From: Polaromonas sp.
GTDB taxonomy: Bacteria > Pseudomonadota > Gammaproteobacteria > Burkholderiales > Burkholderiaceae_C
DNA length: 64,000 nucleotides
NCBI GenBank assembly: GCA_013297865.1
Contig: JAAFIP010000002.1
Span: forward strand, 248,001 to 312,000
Reading direction: 5' to 3'
Positions within the stretch are counted from its first letter, which is position 1; the number at the start of each line of letters is the position of its first letter. Below the pieces are notes generated by a model. It was not told the origin of the DNA, ran no database searches, and saw only the letters and a program-made list of their open reading frames with translations. The position numbers and the translations under genes are program-made. Of this stretch, positions 50,419 to 59,661 are shown piece by piece.

Positions 50419-51241
50419 ACAATCCCAGCTGGGCAAAGCCAGCGCCTACATTGACCACTACGATGCGTCGCTGCTGTACCCGATCGCGCGGCAGACCAAG
50501 CGCGATGAGCTGGGCATTACCGGCACATTGCCCTTCATGGGCGCCGACCTGTGGACGGCCTATGAACTGAGCTGGCTCAACCCGCGCGGCAAGCCGGTGA
50601 TCGCGCTGGCCCACATCACCGTGCCCTGCGAGACGCCGCATATTGTGGAGAGCAAGAGCTTCAAGCTGTACCTCAACAGTTTCAACAACACCCGCTTTGA
50701 CAGCATCGACGCCGTGCGCGAGCGCATCGCCGTGGACGTGGGTAGCGCCGCCTGGGGCAAGGAGGGCAGGGTGGGTGTGAGGCTGGTGGCCCAGGAGCTG
50801 TTTGCAGCAGAAAAAGTGATTGAGCTTGATGGCGTGAACCTGGATCGCCTGGACCTGGACTGCGAGCATTACACACCGGCACCCGAGCTACTGAGCGCCG
50901 TCTTTGACGAGCAGCCCGTCAGCGAAACCCTGGTGAGCCACCTGCTCAAAAGCAATTGCCTGGTCACCAGTCAGCCCGACTGGGGCAGTGTGCAGATCAG
51001 CTACAGCGGGCCACAGATCGACCAGGGGGGGCTGCTGCAGTACATCGTGAGCTTTCGCAACCACAACGAGTTCCATGAGCAGTGTGTCGAGCGCATCTAC
51101 ACCGACATCATGGCCCGCTGCAAGCCTACCAAGCTGGCCGTGTATGCGCGCTACACCCGACGCGGTGGGCTGGACATCAACCCCTTTCGCACCAGCCACC
51201 CGCAGGCCCTGCCTGCCAATGTGCGCAGTGCCCGCCAGTAA
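50405..51241 (+). CDS. queF: NADPH-dependent 7-cyano-7-deazaguanine reductase
   Basis: [53 protein letters not shown]. Confidence 0.94.
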   Translation: MNLPEQSQLGKASAYIDHYDASLLYPIARQTKRDELGITGTLPFMGADLWTAYELSWLNPRGKPVIALAHITVPCETPHIVESKSFKLYLNSFNNTRFDSIDAVRERIAVDVGSAAWGKEGRVGVRLVAQELFAAEKVIELDGVNLDRLDLDCEHYTPAPELLSAVFDEQPVSETLVSHLLKSNCLVTSQPDWGSVQISYSGPQIDQGGLLQYIVSFRNHNEFHEQCVERIYTDIMARCKPTKLAVYARYTRRGGLDINPFRTSHPQALPANVRSARQ

Positions 51242-51313
51242 CGCACAGGCGGTGTGGATGGCCGTGGATAGTCCTAATACGACCGCTGTGTATTAGCCTT
51301 TACGATAGCTGCA

Positions 51314-52027
51314 GTGAATACCCTGTCTGACAGCGTCCTGGCGGCGCTGCGTCTCATCAGTTCTTTTGACCCCATGCTGCTGTCCATCCTGGGGCGCTCG
51401 CTGGCCGTGAGCGCGCTGGCCTGCGCGATCGCCTGCAGCGTGGGCTTGGTGCTGGGGGCCTGGCTGGCGGTGGTGCGGTTTAAAGGGCGCGCGGCCGTGC
51501 TGGCGCTGCTCAACACGCTGCTGGCATTGCCAGCGGTGGTGGTGGGGCTGGTGGTGTATCTGCTGCTCTCACGCAGCGGGCCGCTGGGCTTTTTGGGCTG
51601 GCTGTTTTCGTTCAAGGCCATGGTGCTGGCGCAGGCCATCTTGGTGCTGCCGATCGTCACAGCACTCACCCGCCAGACGATTGAAGATGCGCAGGCCGCG
51701 CATGGCGAGCAGCTGCAGTCCATGGGCGCGCGGCTGTGGCTACGCAGCCTGATTTTGGCCTGGGACGAGCGCTACGCCCTGCTGACGGTGCTGATCGCAG
51801 CCTTTGGCCGTGCTATCTCAGAGGTGGGCGCGGTGATGATTGTGGGCGGCAATATCGACGGCTTCACCCGCGTGATGACCACGGCCATTGCGCTGGAAAC
51901 CAGCAAGGGCGACCTGCCGCTGGCCCTGGGCCTGGGGATGGTGCTGCTGTGGATTGTGCTGCTGCTCAACGCGGCTGTGGCGCTGGTCAAGCACTGGCGC
52001 GAGCGTGTGGAGGCGCAGGCGCTATGA
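51314..52027 (+). CDS. tupB: ABC transporter permease, tungstate type
   Basis: FGRAISEVGAVMIVGGNIDGFTRVMTTAIALETSKGDLPLALGLG. Confidence 0.85.
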   Translation: MNTLSDSVLAALRLISSFDPMLLSILGRSLAVSALACAIACSVGLVLGAWLAVVRFKGRAAVLALLNTLLALPAVVVGLVVYLLLSRSGPLGFLGWLFSFKAMVLAQAILVLPIVTALTRQTIEDAQAAHGEQLQSMGARLWLRSLILAWDERYALLTVLIAAFGRAISEVGAVMIVGGNIDGFTRVMTTAIALETSKGDLPLALGLGMVLLWIVLLLNAAVALVKHWRERVEAQAL

Positions 52028-52713
52028 GCGTGCTTGTGCGTGCAGAGCAAGCCAGCGTGCGCTTTGGCCGCGTGCTGGCGCTGCAGGACGTGTCGCTGCA
52101 AGTGCAGCGCGGCCAGTGCGTGGCGCTGATCGGTGGCAACGGCAGTGGCAAGAGCACGTTGCTGCGTCTGATGCATGGCCTGATCACGCCTGCTAGCGGC
52201 ACGCTGGAGCGCGATGGCGCGGTGCGCCAGGCCTTTGTGTTTCAGCGGCCCTTTGTGCTGCGCAGCTCTGTGCTGTCCAATGTGGCGCTGGCCGCCTGGC
52301 TGCAGGGCCAGCCTTGGGCGCAAGCCAAGGTGCAGGCGCTGCAGGCGCTGCGCGAGGTAGGGCTGCATGCGCTGGCCCAGCGCCAGGCACGCACCCTCTC
52401 GGGTGGCCAGCAACAGCGTCTGACGTTTGCGCGCGCACTGGTGGCCCAGCCCGAGCTGCTGCTGCTGGACGAGCCGACGGCCAGCCTGTCGCCACAGGCC
52501 AAGCGTGAAGTGGAGGCCTTGATGCGGCAATGCCTGGAGCGGGGCATGACGGTGGTGTTTGCCAGCCACAATCTGGGCCAGGTCAAGCGCCTGGCCAGCC
52601 GCGTGGTGTGTCTGGATGCTGGCCGCGTGGTGGCTAATCAAGCGACCGCAGAATTTTTTACGGAGCCTGCTACAGAGGCCGCGGCGTCGTTTCTTCGCGG
52701 AGAAACTCTGTGA
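52024..52713 (+). CDS. tupC: ABC transporter ATP-binding protein, tungstate type
   Basis: Walker A GGNGSGKST, LSGGQQQRLTFARALVAQPELLLLDEPTASL. Confidence 0.85.
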   Translation: MSVLVRAEQASVRFGRVLALQDVSLQVQRGQCVALIGGNGSGKSTLLRLMHGLITPASGTLERDGAVRQAFVFQRPFVLRSSVLSNVALAAWLQGQPWAQAKVQALQALREVGLHALAQRQARTLSGGQQQRLTFARALVAQPELLLLDEPTASLSPQAKREVEALMRQCLERGMTVVFASHNLGQVKRLASRVVCLDAGRVVANQATAEFFTEPATEAAASFLRGETL

Positions 52714-53564
52714 CGCTTGTAAGGCATGTGATTTATATGCTTTTCAGGCCGCCAGCCCAATGGAATATCGCGGGAGCAGCTATTATTTTTATAGCGCAAG
52801 TGATGGCTTGGGGTGCAGCCCATGCCCAGAGCATCGTCATGGCGTCAACCACCTCCACAGAGCAATCGGGCCTGTTTGCCCATCTGCTGCCTGCGTTCAA
52901 GCGTGCCAGTGGCATCGATGTGAAGGTGGTGGCGTTGGGTACCGGGCAGGCGATTGACATGGGGCGCCGGGGCGATGCGGATGTGCTGTTTGTGCACGAC
53001 CAGGCGGCAGAAGAAAAGCTGGTTGCAGAGGGTTTTGCGCTCAAGCGCCTGCCGGTGATGTACAACGATTTTGTGCTGATCGGCCCTTCCAGCGACCCTG
53101 CGATGGTTAAAGGTAAAGACGTTGTGGAGGCACTGAAAAAAATCAGTGCCCGCAGTGCGCCCTACATCTCGCGCGGCGACAAATCCGGCACGCACGCGGC
53201 CGAGCTGCGCTTCTGGAGCATGGCTGCGCTGGCGCTCAGCAAGGGCGCGGGCTATAGGGAGTGTGGCTGCGGTATGGGCCCGGCGCTCAATATGGCGGCG
53301 TCTTCGGGCGCCTATGTGCTGAGCGACCGCGCCACTTGGCTCAATTTCAAAAACAGGGCAAATCTGGCGGTGCTGGTGGAAGGCGATAACCGATTGTTCA
53401 ACCAGTACGGCGTGATGGTGATCAACCCGGCCAGACACCCGCATGTGAAAGCGCAGCAGGCGCAGCAATTTGTCGATTGGCTGGTATCACCCGCGGGTCA
53501 AAGCACCATAGCCAGCTACAAAATCGGCACGCAGCAGCTGTTCTTCCCCAACGCCTCGCGTTGA
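52710..53564 (+). CDS. tupA: tungstate substrate-binding protein; signal peptide partly built from F1 repeat
   Basis: MASTTSTEQSGLFAHLLPAFKRASGIDVKVVALGTGQAIDMGRRGDADVLFVHD; alternative start ATG at 52737. Confidence 0.85.
   Translation: MTLVRHVIYMLFRPPAQWNIAGAAIIFIAQVMAWGAAHAQSIVMASTTSTEQSGLFAHLLPAFKRASGIDVKVVALGTGQAIDMGRRGDADVLFVHDQAAEEKLVAEGFALKRLPVMYNDFVLIGPSSDPAMVKGKDVVEALKKISARSAPYISRGDKSGTHAAELRFWSMAALALSKGAGYRECGCGMGPALNMAASSGAYVLSDRATWLNFKNRANLAVLVEGDNRLFNQYGVMVINPARHPHVKAQQAQQFVDWLVSPAGQSTIASYKIGTQQLFFPNASR
52740..52796 (+). repeat. F1 copy 10, in frame within tupA signal peptide
   Basis: gccagcccaatggaatatcgcgggagcagctattatttttatagc -> [15 protein letters not shown]. Confidence 0.9.
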
Positions 53565-53579
53565 GACCACAGACCTGGC

Positions 53580-54716
53580 TTAGCGCTGCGGTCTGCCCAG
53601 CTTGCGGTAGATCGTGGAGCGGCTGATGCCCAACTGCTGTGCTGCCGCAGCCACATTGCCGCGCAGCTGGGTAACGGTGTGTTTGATGAGCGCGGTTTCG
53701 TGGTCTTTCAAAGGCTGGTCAATGGCGCTGGCGTTGCTCCAGCCCAGCTTGCCGCGCGACTTGGGTGCCAAAGTGCCTGCCGTGCTGGCGCGCACCTGCA
53801 GATGCAGGCCAGACCATAGCGGCACAGTCAGCCAGCCGGCAGTGTGCTGTGCGTCAAACAGCTGACCGGCGTGGATGGCAAACACATCGTTCATGTGCAC
53901 CGTAGACGGCACCGGCTGCACCAGCCCCAGCATCTGCCGCGCCATCGGATTCATGGCGCTGAACACGCCTTCTGCGTCGATGCAGACCAGGCCTTCGTTG
54001 TCCTTGCCGCTGTGCTGGCCGGGCCACTGCAGGTGCAGCACCAGCGTGTGGGGGCGCGCGAGCACGAGCGCATTTTCAATCGCCCGCGCCGAGGTGCTGA
54101 CCAGGTGCATCAGCGCTGGCCGCTCGGGCACCTCGATGCCGGTGACATCGACCATGCCTGCGCACTGGCCATCGGGCCCGATGATCGGTGCGCCCGCGCA
54201 GGAGTACCACTGGGCATCCTGGTAGAAATGTTCGCCGCGGTGCAGCCAGGTGCTGCGTTGCTCTTGCAGCGTCACGCCAATGGCGGTGGTGCCCACGGCG
54301 GTCTCTGACAGATCCACACCAATGCGGCTGATCAGATCGGCCCGGCGGTCACTGCGGTCGATTGCACCGCTGGTGTCCACCACCTCGCCATGTGCGTTGG
54401 TCAATATGGCGAAATAGCGGGTCTGCGCAATGGCCACGCTGAGCTGTTCCAGCGCGCTGCGCGCGGCAGTGCGCAGCGTATGGTTAGCCTCCACGCTACG
54501 CCGCTGCACAGCGGAGCTGACCATATCGAAATTGAGCCGGTGATCGGGTTGGTGGCCTGCCGCCAGGCAGCGCTGCCAAGACTGCGCGATCCAGGGCTGC
54601 ACGTACTGCGCAGCTGCACTCTCGCTGCTGTGTCTGGCCCCTTGCAACACCAGGTCACGCGCATGGGAAATGCGTGCGAGGCGCTCTGAACCAGAGTGAG
54701 GAGAAGGATGGATCAT
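53580..54716 (-). CDS. AcoR-like regulator (GAF/PAS + Fis HTH, no AAA+ domain)
   Basis: SWQRCLAAGHQPDHRLNFDMV; C-terminal NVAAAAQQLGISRSTIYRKLG; no Walker A/GAFTGA seen; divergent to AOR genes. Confidence 0.8.
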   Translation of the reverse strand: MIHPSPHSGSERLARISHARDLVLQGARHSSESAAAQYVQPWIAQSWQRCLAAGHQPDHRLNFDMVSSAVQRRSVEANHTLRTAARSALEQLSVAIAQTRYFAILTNAHGEVVDTSGAIDRSDRRADLISRIGVDLSETAVGTTAIGVTLQEQRSTWLHRGEHFYQDAQWYSCAGAPIIGPDGQCAGMVDVTGIEVPERPALMHLVSTSARAIENALVLARPHTLVLHLQWPGQHSGKDNEGLVCIDAEGVFSAMNPMARQMLGLVQPVPSTVHMNDVFAIHAGQLFDAQHTAGWLTVPLWSGLHLQVRASTAGTLAPKSRGKLGWSNASAIDQPLKDHETALIKHTVTQLRGNVAAAAQQLGISRSTIYRKLGRPQR

Positions 54717-54752
54717 GCAATGATTGTCCGGCATCTGCTGAACTGTCATTGT

Positions 54753-54807
54753 GTTGCATTTTGAGAATTTCAGTGCAACGTTTTGTGCGCCTAGGGTTGT
54801 CCCTAGG
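54753..54807. promoter_or_regulatory. candidate operator palindromes between the AcoR-like gene and AOR operon
   Basis: GTTGCA-N15-TGCAAC (54753-54779) and CCTAGGG-ttgt-CCCTAGG (54790-54807). Confidence 0.45.
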
Positions 54808-54905
54808 TCGCTTGCGATGTGGAAGCTCAACAATGGCAATGTTACAAATTTTATAGGCAACGCCTGAGCAGATGGCTGCACCAGGTTCACCCACAGGAGA
54901 TACGT

Positions 54906-55382
54906 ATGCAGAAAGTCTTGCACATCAACCCCGACAAGTGCACCGGGTGCTTGCAGTGCGAAATGGCATGTAGTTTTGAAAACTACGGTACCTATGCCAC
55001 CAGCAAATCGCGCATCAAAGTATTCGATTTTCACCACACTGGCAAAAAAGTGCCCTACACCTGCACGCAGTGTGATGAAGCCTGGTGCCTGCACGCCTGC
55101 CCGGTAGAAGCCATCACGGTAGACAAGGCCACGGGTGCCAAAGTGGTGAACGATTCCACCTGCGTAGGCTGCAAGGTCTGCACCATCGCCTGCCCATTTG
55201 GCACGGTCAACTATGTGCAGGAAACCGGCAAGGTTCAAAAGTGCGACCTGTGCGGCGGCGACCCTGCTTGCGTGGAAGCCTGCCCCACCACCGCCATTAC
55301 CTATGTCGACGCCAACTGGACCGGCATTGACAAAATGAAGTCCTGGGCCGACAAGCTGGGCAACCAGCCTTCTGCTTCGTAA
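54906..55382 (+). CDS. 4Fe-4S ferredoxin-type electron transfer protein (AOR-associated)
   Basis: INPDKCTGCLQCEMACSFENYG, CTQCDEAWCLHACPVEAI, CVGCKVCTIACPFG, CDLCGGDPACVEACP. Confidence 0.88.
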   Translation: MQKVLHINPDKCTGCLQCEMACSFENYGTYATSKSRIKVFDFHHTGKKVPYTCTQCDEAWCLHACPVEAITVDKATGAKVVNDSTCVGCKVCTIACPFGTVNYVQETGKVQKCDLCGGDPACVEACPTTAITYVDANWTGIDKMKSWADKLGNQPSAS

Positions 55383-55454
55383 ACCTTCACCCTTGTATTT
55401 TTTGGGGCGGCTGCAGCCATACCGCCAAGCCGCCTACTTACTGGAGATCACATC

Positions 55455-57302
55455 ATGTCATGGGCTGGAAAAATCCTCCGCGTTAACCTGACCACCGGCG
55501 TCTGCAAGTCAGAGCCGCTCAATATGCAATGGGCGCAGGCCTACATCGGCTCGCGTGGCCTGGCGGCCAAATACCTCACCACCGAGGTCAACCCCAAGGT
55601 AGACCCGCTGTCAGCCGATAACAAAATCTACTTCACCACTGGCCCGCTCACCGGCACCATGGCCTCCACGGGCGGACGCTACACCGTGTCCACCAAGAGC
55701 CCGCTGACCGGGGCCATTGCCTGCTCCAACTCGGGCGGCTACTTTGGTGCCGAGCTCAAGATGGCAGGCTGGGACATGATTGCGGTGGAAGGTAAATCGG
55801 CCAAGCCGGTGTATCTGTACATCAATGACGATGTGGCCGAGCTGCGCGACGCCGCACACCTGTGGGGCAAGAGCGTGTTCGAGACCGAAGGCACGCTCAA
55901 AAAGAGCCTGCAAGACCCGCTGACCCGCGTATGCAGCGTAGGCAAGGCCGGAGAGAACCATGTGCTGTTCGCCGCCGTGGTGAACGACCTGCACCGCGCA
56001 GCGGGGCGCAGCGGCGTGGGCGCGGTGATGGGCAGCAAAATGCTCAAAGCCATCGCCGTGCGCGGCACCAAGGGCGTGGGCAATATCCGCGACCCCAAGC
56101 AGTTCATGAAGGTCACCTTCGAGAAGAAGAAAATCCTCGCAGAGAACGCTGTGACCGGCCAAGGCCTGCCCACCTATGGCACCCAGGTGCTGATGAACGT
56201 CATCAACGAAGTGGGTGCGCTGCCCACGCGCAACCACCGCAACAACCAGTTTGAAGGTGCCAAGGACATCAGCGCCGAGGCCATGGCTACACCGCGCCCC
56301 ACCGACGGCAAAAAGCCCCTGGTCACCAACCAGGCCTGCTTCGGCTGCACCATCGCCTGCGGCCGCATCCAGACCATTGACAAAGACCACTTCACTGTGC
56401 AAAACAAGCCGCAGTACTGGGGCGCATCGGGCGGCCTGGAGTATGAGGCCGCATGGGCACTGGGCGCAGCCAACGGCGTGAACGACCTGGACGCTTTGCA
56501 ATACGCCAACGTGCTGTGCAACGAAGAAGGCATTGACCCGATCAGCTTTGGCGTGACGGTAGGTGCAGTGATGGAGCTGTATGAAATGGGCGTGCTGACC
56601 AAAGAGCAACTGGGCATCGAGGCCCCGTTTGGTTCGGCCAAAGCGCTTGCTTTCTTTGCAGAAGAAACCATCAATGGCCGCGGCTTCGGCAAAGAAATCG
56701 GCCAAGGCTCCAAGCGCTTGACTGCCAAGTATGGCCATCCTGATCTGTCCATGAGCAGCAAAGGCCAGGAGTTCCCAGCGTATGACGGCCGCGGTATCCA
56801 GGGTATTGGCCTGGCGTATGCCACTTCCAATCGTGGCGGCTGCCACCTGCGCGGCTACACCATCGCTTCTGAAGTGCTGGGCATCCCGGTCAAGACCGAT
56901 CCCTTGGAGCACGAAGGCAAGCCAGAGCTGGTCAAAGCTTTCCAGGACGCAACTGCTGCATTCGACTCTTCTGGTCTTTGCGTGTTTACCACCTTCGCCT
57001 GGGGCCTGGCCGATCTGGCACCCCAAATGCAGGCCGCCTGCGACGAAAAGTTCACCACCGAAGAGCTGGAGAAAATCGGCGAGCGCATCTGGAACATGGA
57101 GCGCGAATTCAACAACGCTGCGGGCTTTACCCACAAGGATGACACCTTGCCCAAGCGCCTGCTGACCGAAGCCGCCACCAGTGGCCCCACCAAAGGCAAA
57201 GTCAACGAGCTGGCCAAGATGCTGCCCAAGTACTACGAAGTGCGTGGCTGGGATCCAGAAGGCCGCCCCACGGCCAAAACCCGCGAGCGCCTGGGCTTGT
57301 AA
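55455..57302 (+). CDS. aor: aldehyde:ferredoxin oxidoreductase family (tungsten enzyme)
   Basis: MSWAGKILRVNLTTGVCKSEPL...YIGSRGLAAKYL; CFGCTIACGR; NRGGCHLRGYTIASEVLG. Confidence 0.92.
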   Translation: MSWAGKILRVNLTTGVCKSEPLNMQWAQAYIGSRGLAAKYLTTEVNPKVDPLSADNKIYFTTGPLTGTMASTGGRYTVSTKSPLTGAIACSNSGGYFGAELKMAGWDMIAVEGKSAKPVYLYINDDVAELRDAAHLWGKSVFETEGTLKKSLQDPLTRVCSVGKAGENHVLFAAVVNDLHRAAGRSGVGAVMGSKMLKAIAVRGTKGVGNIRDPKQFMKVTFEKKKILAENAVTGQGLPTYGTQVLMNVINEVGALPTRNHRNNQFEGAKDISAEAMATPRPTDGKKPLVTNQACFGCTIACGRIQTIDKDHFTVQNKPQYWGASGGLEYEAAWALGAANGVNDLDALQYANVLCNEEGIDPISFGVTVGAVMELYEMGVLTKEQLGIEAPFGSAKALAFFAEETINGRGFGKEIGQGSKRLTAKYGHPDLSMSSKGQEFPAYDGRGIQGIGLAYATSNRGGCHLRGYTIASEVLGIPVKTDPLEHEGKPELVKAFQDATAAFDSSGLCVFTTFAWGLADLAPQMQAACDEKFTTEELEKIGERIWNMEREFNNAAGFTHKDDTLPKRLLTEAATSGPTKGKVNELAKMLPKYYEVRGWDPEGRPTAKTRERLGL

Positions 57303-57358
57303 AACCTGGTTTTCCAAGGCAGCGTATCTGCGCAGGCCTTGGTTTGTTGGCTGAAGAA

Positions 57359-57458
57359 GGTAACGCAAAAAGCGCAAAAAAGACGCAAAAAACGCTAAAA
57401 ATGGAAGTTGAATTTTTAGTGTTTTTCGAATTCTTTTTTTAGTGCTTTTTGCGTTACC
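57359..57458. repeat. F4 hairpin element (single copy), GGTAACGCAAAAAGC termini
   Basis: GGTAACGCAAAAAGC ... GCTTTTTGCGTTACC, 15-bp perfect IR flanking ~70 bp AT-rich. Confidence 0.8.
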
Positions 57459-57490
57459 TTTTTCTATGTTGCACTAAGAAAGGTATTTGT

Positions 57491-58789
57491 ATGCACCACA
57501 TCATCATCGGCGCAGGCCCCGCAGGCGTGATTGCGGCAGAGACGATTCGCAAGCACGCACCGCGCGATGACATCACCCTGATCGGTGACGAAAAGGAAGC
57601 GCCGTATTCACGCATGGCCATTCCTTACCTGTTGGTGGGCAATATCAAAGAGCAGGGCACCCATCTGCGCAAAAGCGCGTCGCATTTCAAGGATTTAAAA
57701 ATCAATGTGGTCAACAGCCAGGTCAAGGCGGTGGACTGCGCTGGTAAAAAGCTGGCACTCAGCGATGGCCAGAGCATGCCGTATGACCGCCTGTTGATTG
57801 CCACCGGCTCCACGCCGATGCGCCCACCGATTGCTGGCATGGACTTGCCCGGCATCTACAGCTGCTGGACGCTGGCTGATGCCCGCGCCATCATGGACAA
57901 GGTCAAGCCCGGCTCGCGTGTGCTGCAGATGGGCGCAGGCTTTATTGGCTGCATCATCATGGAGGCGCTGGCTGCGCGCATAGAAACGCACAAGACAGGA
58001 AAACTGACGGTGGTGGAGATGGGCGACCGCATGGTGCCGCGCATGATGGGCCCGGCCGCGGGCGGCATGATCAAGCGCTGGGTGCAGTCCAAGGGGGTGG
58101 ATGTGCACACGGGCGCCAAGGTGGAGTCCATTGCCCAGCAGGGCGCTGCACTGGTGGCCAAGCTGTCTACGGGCCAGAGCATCGAAGTGGATGTGATCAT
58201 CAGCGCTACGGGCGTGAAGCCCACCATTGGCTTCCTCAAAGACTCAGGCCTGAGCTGCAAAACCGGTGTGCTGGCCGATGACCGCATGCAGACCAATATG
58301 CCCGGTGTCTACGCTGCAGGCGACTGCGCCGAGGCTTATGACCATTTCACCGGCGCGCAAGTGGTCAGCGCCATTCAGCCCAATGCGGCAGACCAGGCGC
58401 GTGTGGCTGCGCTCAATATGGCGGGGCAGCATGCCTCGCTCAAGCAGGTCACGCAGATCAACGTGCTCGACACGCTAGGCCTGGTGTCCACCAGCTTTGG
58501 CAGCTGGCAGGGTGTGCCCGGTGGTGAGCAGATCGAGCTCAAGGACGACAGCAACTACAAGCTGCTGTCCATGCAGTTCAAAGGCGATGTCATGGTGGGC
58601 TGCAACTCGATTGGCTGGACCGACCATGTGGGCGCGTTGCGCGGGCTGGTGGAGGGCAAGGTCAAAATGGGCGAATGGAAAGCCAAGCTGCAGTCCGACC
58701 CGACCAAGCTGATGGCCGCCTATCTGGCCACAGCCCAGGCCCAGGGAGAGTGGAGCGGCGCTGCTGATGTGAGCAGGCGCGCGCGCTGA
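57491..58789 (+). CDS. FAD/NAD(P)-dependent oxidoreductase (AOR-associated)
   Basis: HHIIIGAGPAGVIAAETIRKHAP; GVYAAGDCAEAYDHFTG. Confidence 0.88.
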   Translation: MHHIIIGAGPAGVIAAETIRKHAPRDDITLIGDEKEAPYSRMAIPYLLVGNIKEQGTHLRKSASHFKDLKINVVNSQVKAVDCAGKKLALSDGQSMPYDRLLIATGSTPMRPPIAGMDLPGIYSCWTLADARAIMDKVKPGSRVLQMGAGFIGCIIMEALAARIETHKTGKLTVVEMGDRMVPRMMGPAAGGMIKRWVQSKGVDVHTGAKVESIAQQGAALVAKLSTGQSIEVDVIISATGVKPTIGFLKDSGLSCKTGVLADDRMQTNMPGVYAAGDCAEAYDHFTGAQVVSAIQPNAADQARVAALNMAGQHASLKQVTQINVLDTLGLVSTSFGSWQGVPGGEQIELKDDSNYKLLSMQFKGDVMVGCNSIGWTDHVGALRGLVEGKVKMGEWKAKLQSDPTKLMAAYLATAQAQGEWSGAADVSRRAR

Positions 58790-58918
58790 AAACTCGCCCT
58801 TTCAAAAGCGCGCTACCATCAGCGCATGTGGACAGGCATTGTTGTGATCACTGCGTATTTTGCTTTGCATTGCAGCGTATGTCTTGTGCTATGCGTGTGC
58901 CATGTGGATAGATGAACC

Positions 58919-59173
58919 ATGAAAATTACCCTCAAACTCTTTGCTTCGCTGACAGACTATCTGCCGCCCTCAGACCGCAGCAGCAATATCACTGCGCTTG
59001 ACGTATCACCCGATGCCAGCATTTTGCAGATCATTGAACCGTTCGGCATGCCCGTCAAACTGGTGCATCTGGTGCTCGTCAACGGCACCTATATCGACCC
59101 CACCCAGCGCGCAACGCGCAGGCTGCAGGAGGGCGATGTGCTGGCCATCTGGCCGCCGATTGCTGGCGGTTGA
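58919..59173 (+). CDS. MoaD/ThiS family protein
   Basis: 84 aa ubiquitin-like protein, KITLKLFASLTDYLPP...GDVLAIWPPIAGG C-terminal Gly-Gly. Confidence 0.85.
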   Translation: MKITLKLFASLTDYLPPSDRSSNITALDVSPDASILQIIEPFGMPVKLVHLVLVNGTYIDPTQRATRRLQEGDVLAIWPPIAGG

Positions 59174-59192
59174 TGCATTGAGCATATCAAAC

Positions 59193-59250
59193 ACTATGAA
59201 TTTTATAGCTGCTCCCGCGATATTCTATTGGCTTGGCGGCCTTTTTTCTT
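59193..59250 (-). repeat. F1 copy 11
   Basis: actatgaattttatagctgctcccgcgatattctattggcttggcggcctttttt. Confidence 0.9.
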
Positions 59251-59261
59251 TGTAAAACACA

Positions 59262-59561
59262 GTGCAGTCATACTACGCTGAGCAATTTGACCGCGAGATG
59301 GGCTGCACGGTGGCCGAGTGGCTGATGTGGCTGCCTGCGGCCATGGGCGATGTACCCTGGCAGCAACAGGGCGACGCGCTGCAGGCTACGCTGGGCGCAG
59401 GCAGTGTGCGTATCCAGTGGCGGGCAGGCCAGCCACGCCAGATTGCTCTATTCAAACTGCCGCGCCTGCACGTCGGCTTTGCCTTTGAAGGCCTGGATGA
59501 TGCGCAGCGTTACAACTTCATGAAGCGCTTTGACCTGTATATGCAGCGCGGTGGCGGCTAA
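59262..59561 (+). CDS. conserved hypothetical protein
   Basis: 99 aa ORF directly downstream of the MoaD-like gene. Confidence 0.6.
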   Translation: MQSYYAEQFDREMGCTVAEWLMWLPAAMGDVPWQQQGDALQATLGAGSVRIQWRAGQPRQIALFKLPRLHVGFAFEGLDDAQRYNFMKRFDLYMQRGGG

Positions 59562-59661
59562 TTTTTACATTTCATCACTTTAAAGCGCCCTGCTTCCTCG
59601 TTCTATGGTGTGACCTCATGCAAAAGGCGTAGCCTGATGCGGTCACACTTTGAGATAAAGG

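Noticed and set aside
54827-54850. sigma54 promoter upstream of AOR operon (tggcaatgttacaaa)
   Set aside because: The GG element is present but the GC at the required 10-nt spacing is absent; the adjacent regulator also lacks an AAA+ domain.
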